Shown: positions 17,539 through 26,253 of the stretch, one piece after another | Layout: every line of letters begins with the position of its first letter | Position numbering within the stretch: position 1 is the first letter of the stretch | Source of the DNA: Bacillus massilioanorexius | Lineage (GTDB): Bacteria > Bacillota > Bacilli > Bacillales > DSM-1321 | Reading direction: 5' to 3' | Assembly (NCBI RefSeq): GCF_902374955.1 | Contig: NZ_CABKRX010000088.1 | Span: forward strand, 1-64,000 | DNA length: 64,000 nucleotides | Made by a program: the position numbers and the translations under genes | Notes under the pieces: model-generated | What the model saw: the letters and a program-made list of their open reading frames with translations, nothing else | What the model was told of the DNA's origin: nothing | Databases searched by the model: none

Positions 17539-18707
17539 TTCTCCACCCTTTCTTGAAATCGAGTCATTTTAAGTGGTTCAATTGGAATAGACGTATTCTG
17601 ATTTGTTAACAGTTCGCTTATTACTTTTCCTGTTATAGCAGCAAGACTTATCCCATCTCCTTCATGACCCGCTGCAATATAAAAACCAGGTACTTCATTC
17701 ACCTCAGAAATGATTGGAAGATGATCCTCAGTGTATGGTCTTAACCCTGCATATGTTCTTATAACAGTCATATCAGCCATTTTGGGGTAAAAACGAAAGG
17801 CACGGTTAGCAATCGTTTTAATGACACTATGGTCTACTCCTGTATGAAATCCTACAAATTGTCGGCTGCTTCCAATTAAGAAGTTTTGACTTTCAGTTGG
17901 CTCAAACACAAGAGCCACTCCATACTTTTCCGTTTCGGTATCGACAATGCGCTTTCCACCGAACTTCGAGATCAGGTATCCGAATTCCATTACTTTTCGT
18001 AATCCCACTGGTTGCTGTCTAGCAGCTACAATGATATGACCTTTTCGCGGAATTATCGGAATCTGGATTCCTACCATTTCTCCAATAAAAGGCGCCCATA
18101 TCCCTGCAGCATTAACAATTTTTTCACACCTGATTTCACCTTTTGACGTTTGTACTTTAAAAAAACCTACCTCCCTAGTTATTGATGTCACCTCTGTATG
18201 AACGGAAATTTTCGCACCATACTCCTTTGCAGAATCAAATAAAGCAAACGTTAACATATAGGGATTAACTGTTGAGTCTGTAGCACATTCAAGTCCACCT
18301 AAAATATCATCTGAAAAATATTTAGACTCATGTCTTATATCTTGCTGATTTAACATTTTAAAAGGTAAACCCGCTTCTTTTTGTTGCGTTACCCACCTTT
18401 GTGCTGCTAGCATTTCTTCCTCCGTTTCACATACTAAAATACTTCCAGGAGCTCGATACTCGAACGATAGTTTAAGTTCAACACTTAATTGCTGTACTAA
18501 CTTTTGACTAGCTAATGACATCTGACTATCAAAACCAGGTTCTTTATCGATGGCTAGTATATTTCCATCACATCTTGATGACGTACCACTTGCTAATTCT
18601 CCTTTTTCGACAACCATTATCGATAGTCCCAATTTGGCCACATAATGAGCGATTGCTCCACCGATAATACCACCACCTATGACTAAAACATCTGTATAGG
18701 TAGACAA
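17535..18707 (-). CDS. FAD-dependent D-hydroxyproline/D-amino acid dehydrogenase, catalytic subunit (DadA/HcnC-like)
   Basis: DAO-family flavoprotein with a Rossmann FAD motif at the N-terminus (VLVIGGGIIGGAIAHYVA) and the C-terminal GHEGDGISLAAITGK motif. It resembles the HcnC/OoxB catalytic subunit that oxidises D-hydroxyproline to pyrroline-4-hydroxy-2-carboxylate. The frame is open to an ATG at 18794, but AAAGGGGG ends 8 bases before a TTG at 18707. That start gives MSTYTDVLVIGGG, a normal N-terminus, so 390 residues are proposed. Its likely partner subunits are encoded 2.2 kb away on the other strand (20917-22751). Both units have sigma-54 promoters. Confidence 0.87.
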   Translation of the reverse strand: MSTYTDVLVIGGGIIGGAIAHYVAKLGLSIMVVEKGELASGTSSRCDGNILAIDKEPGFDSQMSLASQKLVQQLSVELKLSFEYRAPGSILVCETEEEMLAAQRWVTQQKEAGLPFKMLNQQDIRHESKYFSDDILGGLECATDSTVNPYMLTFALFDSAKEYGAKISVHTEVTSITREVGFFKVQTSKGEIRCEKIVNAAGIWAPFIGEMVGIQIPIIPRKGHIIVAARQQPVGLRKVMEFGYLISKFGGKRIVDTETEKYGVALVFEPTESQNFLIGSSRQFVGFHTGVDHSVIKTIANRAFRFYPKMADMTVIRTYAGLRPYTEDHLPIISEVNEVPGFYIAAGHEGDGISLAAITGKVISELLTNQNTSIPIEPLKMTRFQERVEK

Positions 18708-18987
18708 AGTGACATACCCCCTTTTATACATTTTCCAAAGAAACATGTAACGTTCTGTGTTTACGAAAAAATAAATTTTCGTAAACTTATTCAAATCGCT
18801 AGTTCTAGTGCCTCCTCCTTCCTCTAGATTTGATAGCTTATTATTTAATCATAATTTGCATAGCATCACAGATATGTATCAAAGACTATTCCAAAGGAAT
18901 GCTGCTACTCACCATACTTGTTTATAACTAGCAGTCTTATATCAAACAGCCATTCAAAAAAAGCTACGCTCATTGTAAATAACAATA

Positions 18988-19003
18988 TGCAAGGAGTGTG
19001 CCA
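18988..19003 (-). promoter_or_regulatory. Sigma-54 promoter of the dehydrogenase-epimerase operon
   Basis: Minus strand reads TGGCACACTCCTTGCA, an exact TGGCAC-N5-TTGCA match with GG/GC spacing correct. Transcription would start near 18977, leaving a leader of about 270 bases. That leader contains an imperfect CTGCTA..TAGCAG inverted repeat (18902-18934). The divergent activator gene starts at 19125. Apart from these sites the gap 18708-19124 is A/T-rich with no gene; TATAAT at 19066-19071 may be the activator's -10. Confidence 0.85.
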
Positions 19004-19124
19004 AAACATCATCTCTATTTTTTACATTTTTTTCAATTTTTATATGTATTTTATATGATTATGTGTATAATATTTTTAAATTGTATAATGATTTTTACAT
19101 TGATTTTGAATTAGGGGGTCTTAT

Positions 19125-20858
19125 ATGTCAGCATTTAAATTACCTTCAATATCTAGCATGATGTGTAAAGAATTCTTACTCTTTCAGAAAAACGAATTAT
19201 CAACTGAACAAACACTCCTCTTCAGCTTACAAACACATACCATCTTTTTACAGGACCGTTCTTCTTACTTTATACTCACATCTAATGACTCTCCCAAACA
19301 AATTACATGGAAACCTTGCCGAGTTATATCAAGCGATGCCAATATCAATGAATTATTATTTGCCTTAAATAAATACGAAATCGCTATCATTTTAGGTCAA
19401 TCTAATACATTACTAGGTTTTATCAACTCAAAGATTCTAGCGAATAGTCTCATAGATTCCTATAAATACTTACTTGCCAATTTCGAAACCGTCATAAAAA
19501 TACTTGATGTATCAGTAACAGTCATTGATCGAACTGGACGAGTTCTTGTTTGGACAGACGGAGCTGAAAAAATTTTTTCTGTGAAAAAAGAAGATATTTT
19601 AGGAAAGGATATAACAAACTTTTTTGATATCGATATGCTAGAAATTATGAAAAGCCTAAAAGAAGGAAGATCTATATACCGCCATCAACATCAGCCCCGC
19701 TCAGATTTGTACGTCTTAATTAATTCAAACCCAGTATATTTAAATAACCAAATTGTAGGAGCCGCTGTTTCTGAAACTGATATCACAAGCCAAGTTAGAT
19801 TAAATCAAGAATTATTTAATGTATCTTCAAAAATTCATCATCTCGAAGAAGAAGTTGCCAAGCTTAGTCCATCAAAAGATCCCTTTCATTCTATTAAAGG
19901 AAGTACTCCCGCTATTAAACAGACCATTGAGTTAGTCAAAAAAATAAGTACAACCGAAGCAACGGTACTTATTTTAGGTGAAAGTGGTGTTGGTAAAGAG
20001 ATTTTTGCCAAGGCTATTCATGAATTAAGAGAATCATCTAAAGCCCCTTTTGTCCCTATCAATTGTGGAGCCATACCGCCTACATTGTTTGAAAGTGAGT
20101 TATTTGGTTATGAAAAAGGTGCATTCTCAGGTGCAGACTACAAAGGAAAAAGAGGAAAAATCGAATTAGCACGAGGAGGTACGCTGTTTCTAGATGAAGT
20201 TAGTGAGCTCCTACTCGAAATGCAGGTTAAACTGTTACGAGTATTACAAGAAAGAAAATATTATTCTGTAGGTGGGACGAAAGAAATTACTGCCGACTTT
20301 AGAGTGATTGCAGCTACAAATCGTAATTTAAAAGAACTCGTAAAAGAAGGAAAATTCCGAGAGGATTTATATTACAGACTAAATGTTGTCAGCTTGTCCA
20401 TTCCTCCATTACGCGAGAGAAAAGAAGATATAATTGAGCTCACACATTACTTTTTATATGAATTTTCTGTTCGATATAGCCGTCCTATACATGGTATTTC
20501 TCAAGAAGTCATGCTGCAGTTGTTACAATATGATTGGCATGGAAATATACGCGAGCTTCGAAATGTGATAGAAAGATTAGTCGTATTAGCAACTGATGGC
20601 ATTATTAAAACAGAAGATTTGCCTTTTTCTCTAAATGCTACAAATCCAGAACCCTATATTCAAACAAAATTAGAAGGCTATGAATTAATTGATGAGTCAA
20701 TTGGAACTTTATCTGAGGAACTAGAAAAGTACGAAAGAAAGTTAATATTAGAAATACTCAAATTGGAAAATGGTAATAAACAAGCTTGTGCAAGAAAATT
20801 AGGTATAACAAGAGCCACTCTTTATAATCGTATGAAAAGACTTTGTATCCCCATCTAA
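19125..20858 (+). CDS. Sigma-54-dependent transcriptional activator (PAS, AAA+, Fis)
   Basis: Enhancer-binding protein that uses ATP to open sigma-54 promoters. An unassigned N-terminal region (1-115) precedes a PAS domain (about 121-222). The AAA+ domain (about 257-495) has Walker A GESGVGKE (285-292), Walker B TLFLDE (353-358) and the sigma-54 contact loop as GAFSGA (332-337) instead of GAFTGA. A Fis-type helix-turn-helix ends the protein (KQACARKLGITRATLYNRM). It lies centrally among four sigma-54 promoters and is the obvious regulator of all of them. The inducer, sensed by the N-terminal or PAS region, is probably hydroxyproline or a catabolite; that part is inferred. Confidence 0.93.
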   Translation: MSAFKLPSISSMMCKEFLLFQKNELSTEQTLLFSLQTHTIFLQDRSSYFILTSNDSPKQITWKPCRVISSDANINELLFALNKYEIAIILGQSNTLLGFINSKILANSLIDSYKYLLANFETVIKILDVSVTVIDRTGRVLVWTDGAEKIFSVKKEDILGKDITNFFDIDMLEIMKSLKEGRSIYRHQHQPRSDLYVLINSNPVYLNNQIVGAAVSETDITSQVRLNQELFNVSSKIHHLEEEVAKLSPSKDPFHSIKGSTPAIKQTIELVKKISTTEATVLILGESGVGKEIFAKAIHELRESSKAPFVPINCGAIPPTLFESELFGYEKGAFSGADYKGKRGKIELARGGTLFLDEVSELLLEMQVKLLRVLQERKYYSVGGTKEITADFRVIAATNRNLKELVKEGKFREDLYYRLNVVSLSIPPLRERKEDIIELTHYFLYEFSVRYSRPIHGISQEVMLQLLQYDWHGNIRELRNVIERLVVLATDGIIKTEDLPFSLNATNPEPYIQTKLEGYELIDESIGTLSEELEKYERKLILEILKLENGNKQACARKLGITRATLYNRMKRLCIPI

Positions 20859-20872
20859 TCCCATCATACATT

Positions 20873-20888
20873 TGGCATAAAGATTGCA
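20873..20888 (+). promoter_or_regulatory. Sigma-54 promoter of the dehydrogenase accessory-subunit operon
   Basis: TGGCATAAAGATTGCA matches the consensus with exact spacing. It starts only 15 bases after the activator stop, and transcription would begin near 20899, immediately before the AAGGAGG ribosome site of the gene at 20917. The activator's binding site would therefore have to lie inside the activator gene or act from the other intergenic region. Confidence 0.85.
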
Positions 20889-20916
20889 TATGTAACATGT
20901 ATAAGGAGGATTATCT

Positions 20917-21186
20917 ATGAAATTCAATGATGTCATTATTTGTAGATGTGAAGAAGTAACTTACAGTCAGCTAGAAAATACAGTAAAACAATATCAATGC
21001 TCTTCAAGAGAAGCGAAACTTCGAACAAGAGCAGGAATGGGCTATTGTGGTGGACGAACATGTCGACATCTAATCGATTTGGTCGTTTGTCAGGTAAATA
21101 ATGAAATAACACCTGACCAAATTCCATTAAAATATCAACCTCCCATTAGACCTATTACATTCGGGAAGTTAGGTGATCGAACATGA
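20917..21186 (+). CDS. BFD-like [2Fe-2S] subunit of D-hydroxyproline dehydrogenase
   Basis: Small iron-sulfur protein of the bacterioferritin-associated ferredoxin fold. Four cysteines are arranged as CRC near residue 10 and GMGYCGGRTC near 45-50, binding one [2Fe-2S] cluster. In HcnB/OoxA enzymes this domain is usually fused to the FAD subunit; here it is a separate 89-residue protein. AAGGAGG precedes the ATG. It overlaps the next gene by 4 bases. With the two following genes and the FAD subunit at 17535 it would form a multi-subunit, membrane- or quinone-linked dehydrogenase. Confidence 0.85.
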   Translation: MKFNDVIICRCEEVTYSQLENTVKQYQCSSREAKLRTRAGMGYCGGRTCRHLIDLVVCQVNNEITPDQIPLKYQPPIRPITFGKLGDRT

Positions 21187-21518
21187 ATAACTCAAACCGA
21201 ATTATAGTCCATCCGATCTTAAATGATTTGACTAATAGAAGAACCATCCGTTTTACATTTAATAGGAAAGAAATAGCTGGTATAGAAGGAGATACAATTG
21301 CCTCAGCACTACTAGCTAACGGAATTCGTACAATTCGCTTACATGAAGAATCCGGTACACCAAGAGGTATATACTGCAATATTGGGCATTGTTTTGAATG
21401 TCGTGTCACTGTCGATGGATTATATGGTTCAAGATCATGTCTGACACTTATTGAAGATGGAATGAAAGTTGAAGGTGGACAAAAGCTCCCTACTCCTCTA
21501 AGAAAGGAGGTAAATTAA
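21183..21518 (+). CDS. [2Fe-2S] ferredoxin-like subunit (HcnA type) of D-hydroxyproline dehydrogenase
   Basis: Plant-type [2Fe-2S] ferredoxin-fold protein of 111 residues, with cluster ligands in GIYCNIGHCFECRVTVDG (about 63-72) and a further cysteine in SRSCLT (about 83). It matches the HcnA/gamma subunit of hydrogen-cyanide-synthase-type and D-hydroxyproline dehydrogenases. The ATG overlaps the upstream stop by 4 bases, and the FAD subunit starts 3 bases downstream, so translation of the three is tightly coupled. It carries electrons between the flavin subunits and the respiratory acceptor. Confidence 0.87.
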   Translation: MNNSNRIIVHPILNDLTNRRTIRFTFNRKEIAGIEGDTIASALLANGIRTIRLHEESGTPRGIYCNIGHCFECRVTVDGLYGSRSCLTLIEDGMKVEGGQKLPTPLRKEVN

Positions 21519-21521
21519 TCA

Positions 21522-22751
21522 ATGTATGATGTTGTCATTGTTGGAGCTGGTCCTGCAGGTCTTTCAGCCGCAATAAAATGTGCCAATTACGGTCTTCAAG
21601 TCAAAATTATTGATGAATTTATCAAACCGGGTGGTCGCCTGTTAGGACAGTTGCATGAAGAACCGGATGGTACCTGGTGGAACGGAATAAACGAAGCGAA
21701 ACATTTGTACCAAACATGCGTAAATCTCGGTGTGCAAATAGACTGTGGAATAGCAGTATGCAATATCGAAAAAAAAGATCATCATTGGAGTATTCATACA
21801 TCTAATTATTCACTTGATGCTACTAGCCTTCTTTTAGCTACAGGAGCAGCAGAAACAGCCATACCTGTGCCTGGATGGACACTTCCTGGAGTTATGTCCA
21901 TTGGAGCAGCTCAAGTAATGACCAATATCCATCGAGTAAAGGTTGGACAAAAGGGAATAATCATCGGAGTTAATGTGTTAGCAACAGCCATTGCTCGAGA
22001 GTTACAATTAGCTGGAATTACCATTACGAATATCATGCTTCCTAGCTTAAACAGCTTATCCAGGGATAGTGGTCATCCTAGAAAAACGATGGAATCACTG
22101 TTAAAAGTAGCTCATCTCGCCCCTTCTCCATTCATTCGATTTGGTAGTAAATTAATGAAATATTCCGTTTTTCAAAACATAGGCATGAAAGCATATCCAA
22201 AGAAAGGCATGAAAATGTGGAATATACCCATACACTTAAAAAAGGCAGCGACACAAATTATTGGTGAAGATCAAGTTGAGGCAGTAAAAATCGTAACTAT
22301 CGATGATGAAGGATTACCTATTCCTGGTACTGAAGAAGTCATAGCAGCTGATTTTGTTTGTATTGCAGGAGGTTTATATCCGTTAGCAGAATTGGCCTCA
22401 TTAGCAGGATGCCCTTTTTATTTTATTCCCGAACTGGGTGGCCACATTCCCTTACATAATGAAAAAATGGAAACTACACTCGATGGGCTATTCGTGGCAG
22501 GAAATATTACTGGAATTGAAAGTGCGAAAGTAGCTATTGCACAAGGAAATGTTGCAGGATTGAGTATTTGCAATTCATTTTTTCCATCGCACAAAAAAAT
22601 AAAATCAGAGCTAGATGAGGCTATTCAAGCAGTTGAAAACACTAGAAAACTTGCTATCATTCAATTTCATCCAAAAATAGATGAAGGGAGAAGGAAATTA
22701 CAAAGTATTTGGAATGAAACTATCGAGCGTAAAAATAATTTGACAGTCTAA
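21522..22751 (+). CDS. Pyridine nucleotide-disulfide-type FAD subunit (HcnB/OoxA-like) of D-hydroxyproline dehydrogenase
   Basis: Flavoprotein with an N-terminal dinucleotide fold (VVIVGAGPAGLSAAIKCANYG), a central second Rossmann region with ATGAAE, and a C-terminal FAD-contact motif LFVAGNITGIESAKVAIAQGNVAG. It is the alpha-type subunit of the Hcn/Oox family, which works with a DadA-like partner to oxidise D-hydroxyproline or opines. The usual BFD cysteine domain at the C-terminus is missing because it is encoded separately at 20917. AAGGAGG lies just before the ATG, inside the previous gene's end. A shared terminator follows. Confidence 0.88.
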   Translation: MYDVVIVGAGPAGLSAAIKCANYGLQVKIIDEFIKPGGRLLGQLHEEPDGTWWNGINEAKHLYQTCVNLGVQIDCGIAVCNIEKKDHHWSIHTSNYSLDATSLLLATGAAETAIPVPGWTLPGVMSIGAAQVMTNIHRVKVGQKGIIIGVNVLATAIARELQLAGITITNIMLPSLNSLSRDSGHPRKTMESLLKVAHLAPSPFIRFGSKLMKYSVFQNIGMKAYPKKGMKMWNIPIHLKKAATQIIGEDQVEAVKIVTIDDEGLPIPGTEEVIAADFVCIAGGLYPLAELASLAGCPFYFIPELGGHIPLHNEKMETTLDGLFVAGNITGIESAKVAIAQGNVAGLSICNSFFPSHKKIKSELDEAIQAVENTRKLAIIQFHPKIDEGRRKLQSIWNETIERKNNLTV

Positions 22752-22774
22752 AAAATTATGCATTGAGAAATGAA

Positions 22775-22809
22775 AAGGGTATCTACAAAATAGAATTGTA
22801 GATACCCTT
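22775..22809. terminator. Bidirectional terminator between the two catabolic operons
   Basis: AAGGGTATCTACAA pairs perfectly over 14 bases with TTGTAGATACCCTT around a 7-base loop, between convergent genes ending at 22751 and 22830. Confidence 0.82.
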
Positions 22810-22829
22810 CGAATATTTGTAAACTAAAA

Positions 22830-23834
22830 TCATTTTAATAAAAATCCTTGATTCAACGGATCTGTCGGATCTACAACAAACTGATGAATACCTGTTAAAT
22901 AGCTACTCCCTGTAATTTTCGGTACAACCGCTTTATAGTTGTCTACCATTGTCGTTTCTATTATTTCAGCTTGAAATTGACTACCTATTATACTCTCATG
23001 AACAAACGTTTCATTCATTTGCATTTCGCCATGATGGAATAAGCTAGCTAGCCTTGCAGCTGTACCCGTACCACAAGGTGAACGGTCAATTTGTTCATCT
23101 GCAAAAACAGTTACATTTCTTAAATGAGAATCATTTTTTGTAGCTTCATCTGAAAAGATAACTCCATAAATTCCTTTTAAATCTTTTTCTAACGGATGTT
23201 GAACGTTATACTCTTTTTCTATTTGATTTTTAAGCGTAGTAGCTATTTTCTTTAAAAAGGAAAGTTGATTAATATCAACCGTAGTACCTATTTCACTAGC
23301 TTTAACTATTACATAAAAAGCACCACCAAAAGCGATATCCACCTTTATTTCCTTATCCAAAACATTTACCGTTATATCATCTTTGTAAACAAATGAAGGA
23401 ACATTCAAGAAAGAGACAGCTTTCACTTGTACATCCTGACAATCCGCAAAAGCAAGGATTCTACCAGCTGGGCTATCAATTTTTATCGGTCGATTGACCA
23501 CTTCTTGGGAAAGTACACCCGTTTCAATTAACGCTGTTACAACTGCGATAATACCATGTCCACACATCGTACTTAGTCCTTCATTATGCATAAACAGCAC
23601 ACCAAAATCAGCATCCAAACTTGTTGGCTCTGTCACAATACATCCATACATCCCTTCATGTCCTCTTGGCTCGAACATTAAGGTTTTACGAATATAGTCA
23701 AAATGTCCCGTAAAATATTGGCGTTTTTCTAACATTGAACTTCCTATTATGATCGGTATTCCACTCGTAATAATTCGTAAAGGTTCACCTGCAGTATGCG
23801 TATCAATCGAAGAATATAGTTTATTAAATTTCAT
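22830..23834 (-). CDS. Second proline racemase-family protein (hydroxyproline epimerase-like)
   Basis: Paralogue of the protein at 16513, 334 residues, also with both catalytic cysteines: MCGHGIIA (about 90) and DRSPCGTGTAA (about 252). The two differ clearly outside the motifs, so this is not a recent duplication. It is the last gene of a dapA-like, aldehyde dehydrogenase, racemase operon read from the sigma-54 promoter at 26254. It may act on a different imino acid (3-hydroxyproline, proline or another 4-hydroxyproline isomer). Sequence motifs alone do not decide which. Confidence 0.85.
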   Translation of the reverse strand: MKFNKLYSSIDTHTAGEPLRIITSGIPIIIGSSMLEKRQYFTGHFDYIRKTLMFEPRGHEGMYGCIVTEPTSLDADFGVLFMHNEGLSTMCGHGIIAVVTALIETGVLSQEVVNRPIKIDSPAGRILAFADCQDVQVKAVSFLNVPSFVYKDDITVNVLDKEIKVDIAFGGAFYVIVKASEIGTTVDINQLSFLKKIATTLKNQIEKEYNVQHPLEKDLKGIYGVIFSDEATKNDSHLRNVTVFADEQIDRSPCGTGTAARLASLFHHGEMQMNETFVHESIIGSQFQAEIIETTMVDNYKAVVPKITGSSYLTGIHQFVVDPTDPLNQGFLLK

Positions 23835-23855
23835 TTTGATAATCCACCTTTATCT

Positions 23856-25301
23856 TTAAAATGAATATTTAATGGCACATGTTTTTATTGTCGTATAGAA
23901 ATCCAGTGCTGCTTGACCTTGTTCTCTAGTATGTGAACTTGACTGCTTCATCCCTCCAAATGGAGCTTGATATTCTACACCAGCCGTTTCTTGATTAACT
24001 CTTACCATTCCTGCATCACTTTCTTCTAAAAAATGATAAGCCTTCGATAAATCTGATGTAAAAAGTGAGGCACTCAATCCATAAATGGAATCATTACTTA
24101 ACTGAATGGCTTCGTCAAAATTGCTAGCTTTTAAAATAACCGCTAGCGGTCCAAATATTTCTTCTTGAACCAATGCATGTTTCGGATCTAACCCAGTTAC
24201 AACCAAAGGTTTAATAAAGTAACCTTCTGTCTCTGCTGATATCTTTCCTTCAACAAGTATTTCCGATTGTTCTTTTGCTAAATTGACATAATGGTTCACT
24301 GTATCAAACTGATATTTAGACGCAACAGGGCCTAAATACGCATGTGGATTTAATGCATGTAATATATTTATTTCTGAAACAGCTTTTTTCAATCTACTTA
24401 AAAAATCTGGAAAAATAGCGTCTTCGACAATAATCCTACTAGTTGCCGTACATTTTTGCCCTGCTGAACGGAAGGCACCGCTTACTATTAAGGGTACTGC
24501 TTGATCTAAATTCGCATCCGAGAGTACAATAGCAGCATTTTTTCCTCCCATCTCAGTTTGATATTTAATATTTCTCTTTGCACATATAGAAGCAATATAT
24601 GATCCTATTTTTGAAGAGCCTGTAAAACTAATAGCTTGTAAATCCGTTTTTTCAACAAGCGTATTACCAATATGGCTACCTTTACCATTAACGAGATTTA
24701 ATACTCCTGCAGGGAGCTGAACTTCCTTAAAAATCTCCATTATTTTAGTAGCGGTAAGAGATGCATACTCCGCTGGTTTCCAAATTACTGTATTCCCACA
24801 AATTAAAGCTGGTGCAATTTTCCAAATCGGAATCGCAACCGGAAAGTTCCAAGGTGTAATGATTCCTACTACACCCAAAGCTACTCTTTTCGTATATTGA
24901 TGGACATGTACATCATTTGATGGTATGACGCTTCCATCGGAACGTACACCCTCAGCTCCATAATATCGAAGTAGCTGAATGGCACGGTTCACTTCACCTA
25001 TCATTTCAGTAATAGGCTTTCCCATTTCACGACTTGCTAGAGTTGCCAATTCTTCAATATGTTTTTGTAGTGCATCTGCCATTTTAAACAAATAATTCGC
25101 TCGTATCGGACCTGGTAGTTTAGACCAAGATTTAAATGCTTTTTTTGCTGCACCTTCTGCTTCAAACACATGCTGATCATTAGAATAGTACATGACGCCA
25201 ACCTCTTCTGTAACATCTGAAGGATTATGAACTACTCTTCCCTCACTCTTAATAGCAACAAATTCTTCTGCAATCCAATTTTTTGTTTCGATTGTACTCA
25301 C
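23856..25301 (-). CDS. Aldehyde dehydrogenase, probable 2-oxoglutarate semialdehyde dehydrogenase
   Basis: NAD(P)-dependent dehydrogenase expected to oxidise 2-oxoglutarate semialdehyde to 2-oxoglutarate, the last step of hydroxyproline breakdown. Catalytic residues are visible: Asn152 in WNFP, Glu250 in TEMGGKN and Cys284 in GQKCTA, with the FTGSSKIG nucleotide motif near 226. At 481 residues it has normal family length. It follows the DapA-type gene by about 10 bases and precedes the second racemase by about 20 bases. Related succinate-semialdehyde or sugar-aldehyde enzymes look similar; the assignment relies on operon context. Confidence 0.88.
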   Translation of the reverse strand: MSTIETKNWIAEEFVAIKSEGRVVHNPSDVTEEVGVMYYSNDQHVFEAEGAAKKAFKSWSKLPGPIRANYLFKMADALQKHIEELATLASREMGKPITEMIGEVNRAIQLLRYYGAEGVRSDGSVIPSNDVHVHQYTKRVALGVVGIITPWNFPVAIPIWKIAPALICGNTVIWKPAEYASLTATKIMEIFKEVQLPAGVLNLVNGKGSHIGNTLVEKTDLQAISFTGSSKIGSYIASICAKRNIKYQTEMGGKNAAIVLSDANLDQAVPLIVSGAFRSAGQKCTATSRIIVEDAIFPDFLSRLKKAVSEINILHALNPHAYLGPVASKYQFDTVNHYVNLAKEQSEILVEGKISAETEGYFIKPLVVTGLDPKHALVQEEIFGPLAVILKASNFDEAIQLSNDSIYGLSASLFTSDLSKAYHFLEESDAGMVRVNQETAGVEYQAPFGGMKQSSSHTREQGQAALDFYTTIKTCAIKYSF

Positions 25302-25310
25302 CTCTTTCCA

Positions 25311-26195
25311 TTATTGATGAATAGGAGTTACTGCATTTCCATATGCTTTTTTAATAGCTTCATATACGTCATGCGATAAAGGTAGTCGAGAAGGTCTAGT
25401 AGGTCCTACTGGCTGACTAGCTAATTCCATCATATATTTGATAGATTGTACTAATTGTGGATTTGCGTCATAATGAAATAAAGGCAATAATTTTTTGTAA
25501 AGTTCCATGCCTTCTTCCATTTTTCCTTCTCTTGCTAATCGAAATAATTCCACACATTGTTTTGGAAGAGCATTAGGTACACCTGCAATCCAACCAGTCG
25601 CACCCATTAATGGACCTTCAAAAGAAAGATCGTCTACTCCAATCATTACCTCTAAATCTGTTTTTTCTAATATTTCATGAACACGACGAATATCTCCTGA
25701 AAATTCTTTAACTGCAACAATATTTTCATATTTAGATAATTTCACTAATAAATCGGGTGTTAAATCAGTTGGATAATCAAGAGGATTATTGTAAGCAATA
25801 ATTGGAATTCCAACATTATTTAACGCCTCATAATGAGCAATCACTTCATTTTCTAATGGTCGATAATTTATAGGTGGAAGTGCCATTATTCCTGCTGCAC
25901 CTTTTTCCAAAGCAAAAGTAGCCCATTTTACAGCTTGTGCAGTAGATGGAGCACCTGTACCAACGACTACTGGTACCCTTCCAGCCACTGCATCAATAAC
26001 TGTCTCAATCATTTTTTCTCTTTCCTCTACAGTCAATGTTGCATACTCACCTAATGAGCCTGATGGTACTAAACCATCTACTCCTTCTTCAATTAACCAG
26101 TTACAAATTTCTGATAGCCTCTTGTAATCTACTTCATAGTCCTCCGTAAATGGTGTAACAATTGCCACATACACTCCTTCAAACTTTTTCATCAT
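25311..26195 (-). CDS. DapA-family lyase, probable pyrroline-4-hydroxy-2-carboxylate deaminase
   Basis: TIM-barrel Schiff-base enzyme of the dihydrodipicolinate synthase/N-acetylneuraminate lyase family. The Schiff-base lysine is Lys163 (IVAVKEFSGD) and the catalytic tyrosine Tyr135 (IIAYNNP). A GSLGEYATLT motif replaces the usual GTTGE. At 294 residues it has typical length. Sitting between a sigma-54 promoter and an aldehyde dehydrogenase, it fits the deaminase that converts pyrroline-4-hydroxy-2-carboxylate to 2-oxoglutarate semialdehyde and ammonia. A true DapA role in lysine synthesis is unlikely in this operon. GGAG precedes the first ATG pair; either ATG could be used. Confidence 0.88.
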   Translation of the reverse strand: MMKKFEGVYVAIVTPFTEDYEVDYKRLSEICNWLIEEGVDGLVPSGSLGEYATLTVEEREKMIETVIDAVAGRVPVVVGTGAPSTAQAVKWATFALEKGAAGIMALPPINYRPLENEVIAHYEALNNVGIPIIAYNNPLDYPTDLTPDLLVKLSKYENIVAVKEFSGDIRRVHEILEKTDLEVMIGVDDLSFEGPLMGATGWIAGVPNALPKQCVELFRLAREGKMEEGMELYKKLLPLFHYDANPQLVQSIKYMMELASQPVGPTRPSRLPLSHDVYEAIKKAYGNAVTPIHQ

Positions 26196-26253
26196 GAATC
26201 TCCTCTCTTAAATAACTTTTTTTGGTAATACAATTAATCTCTAAAATATTTAA

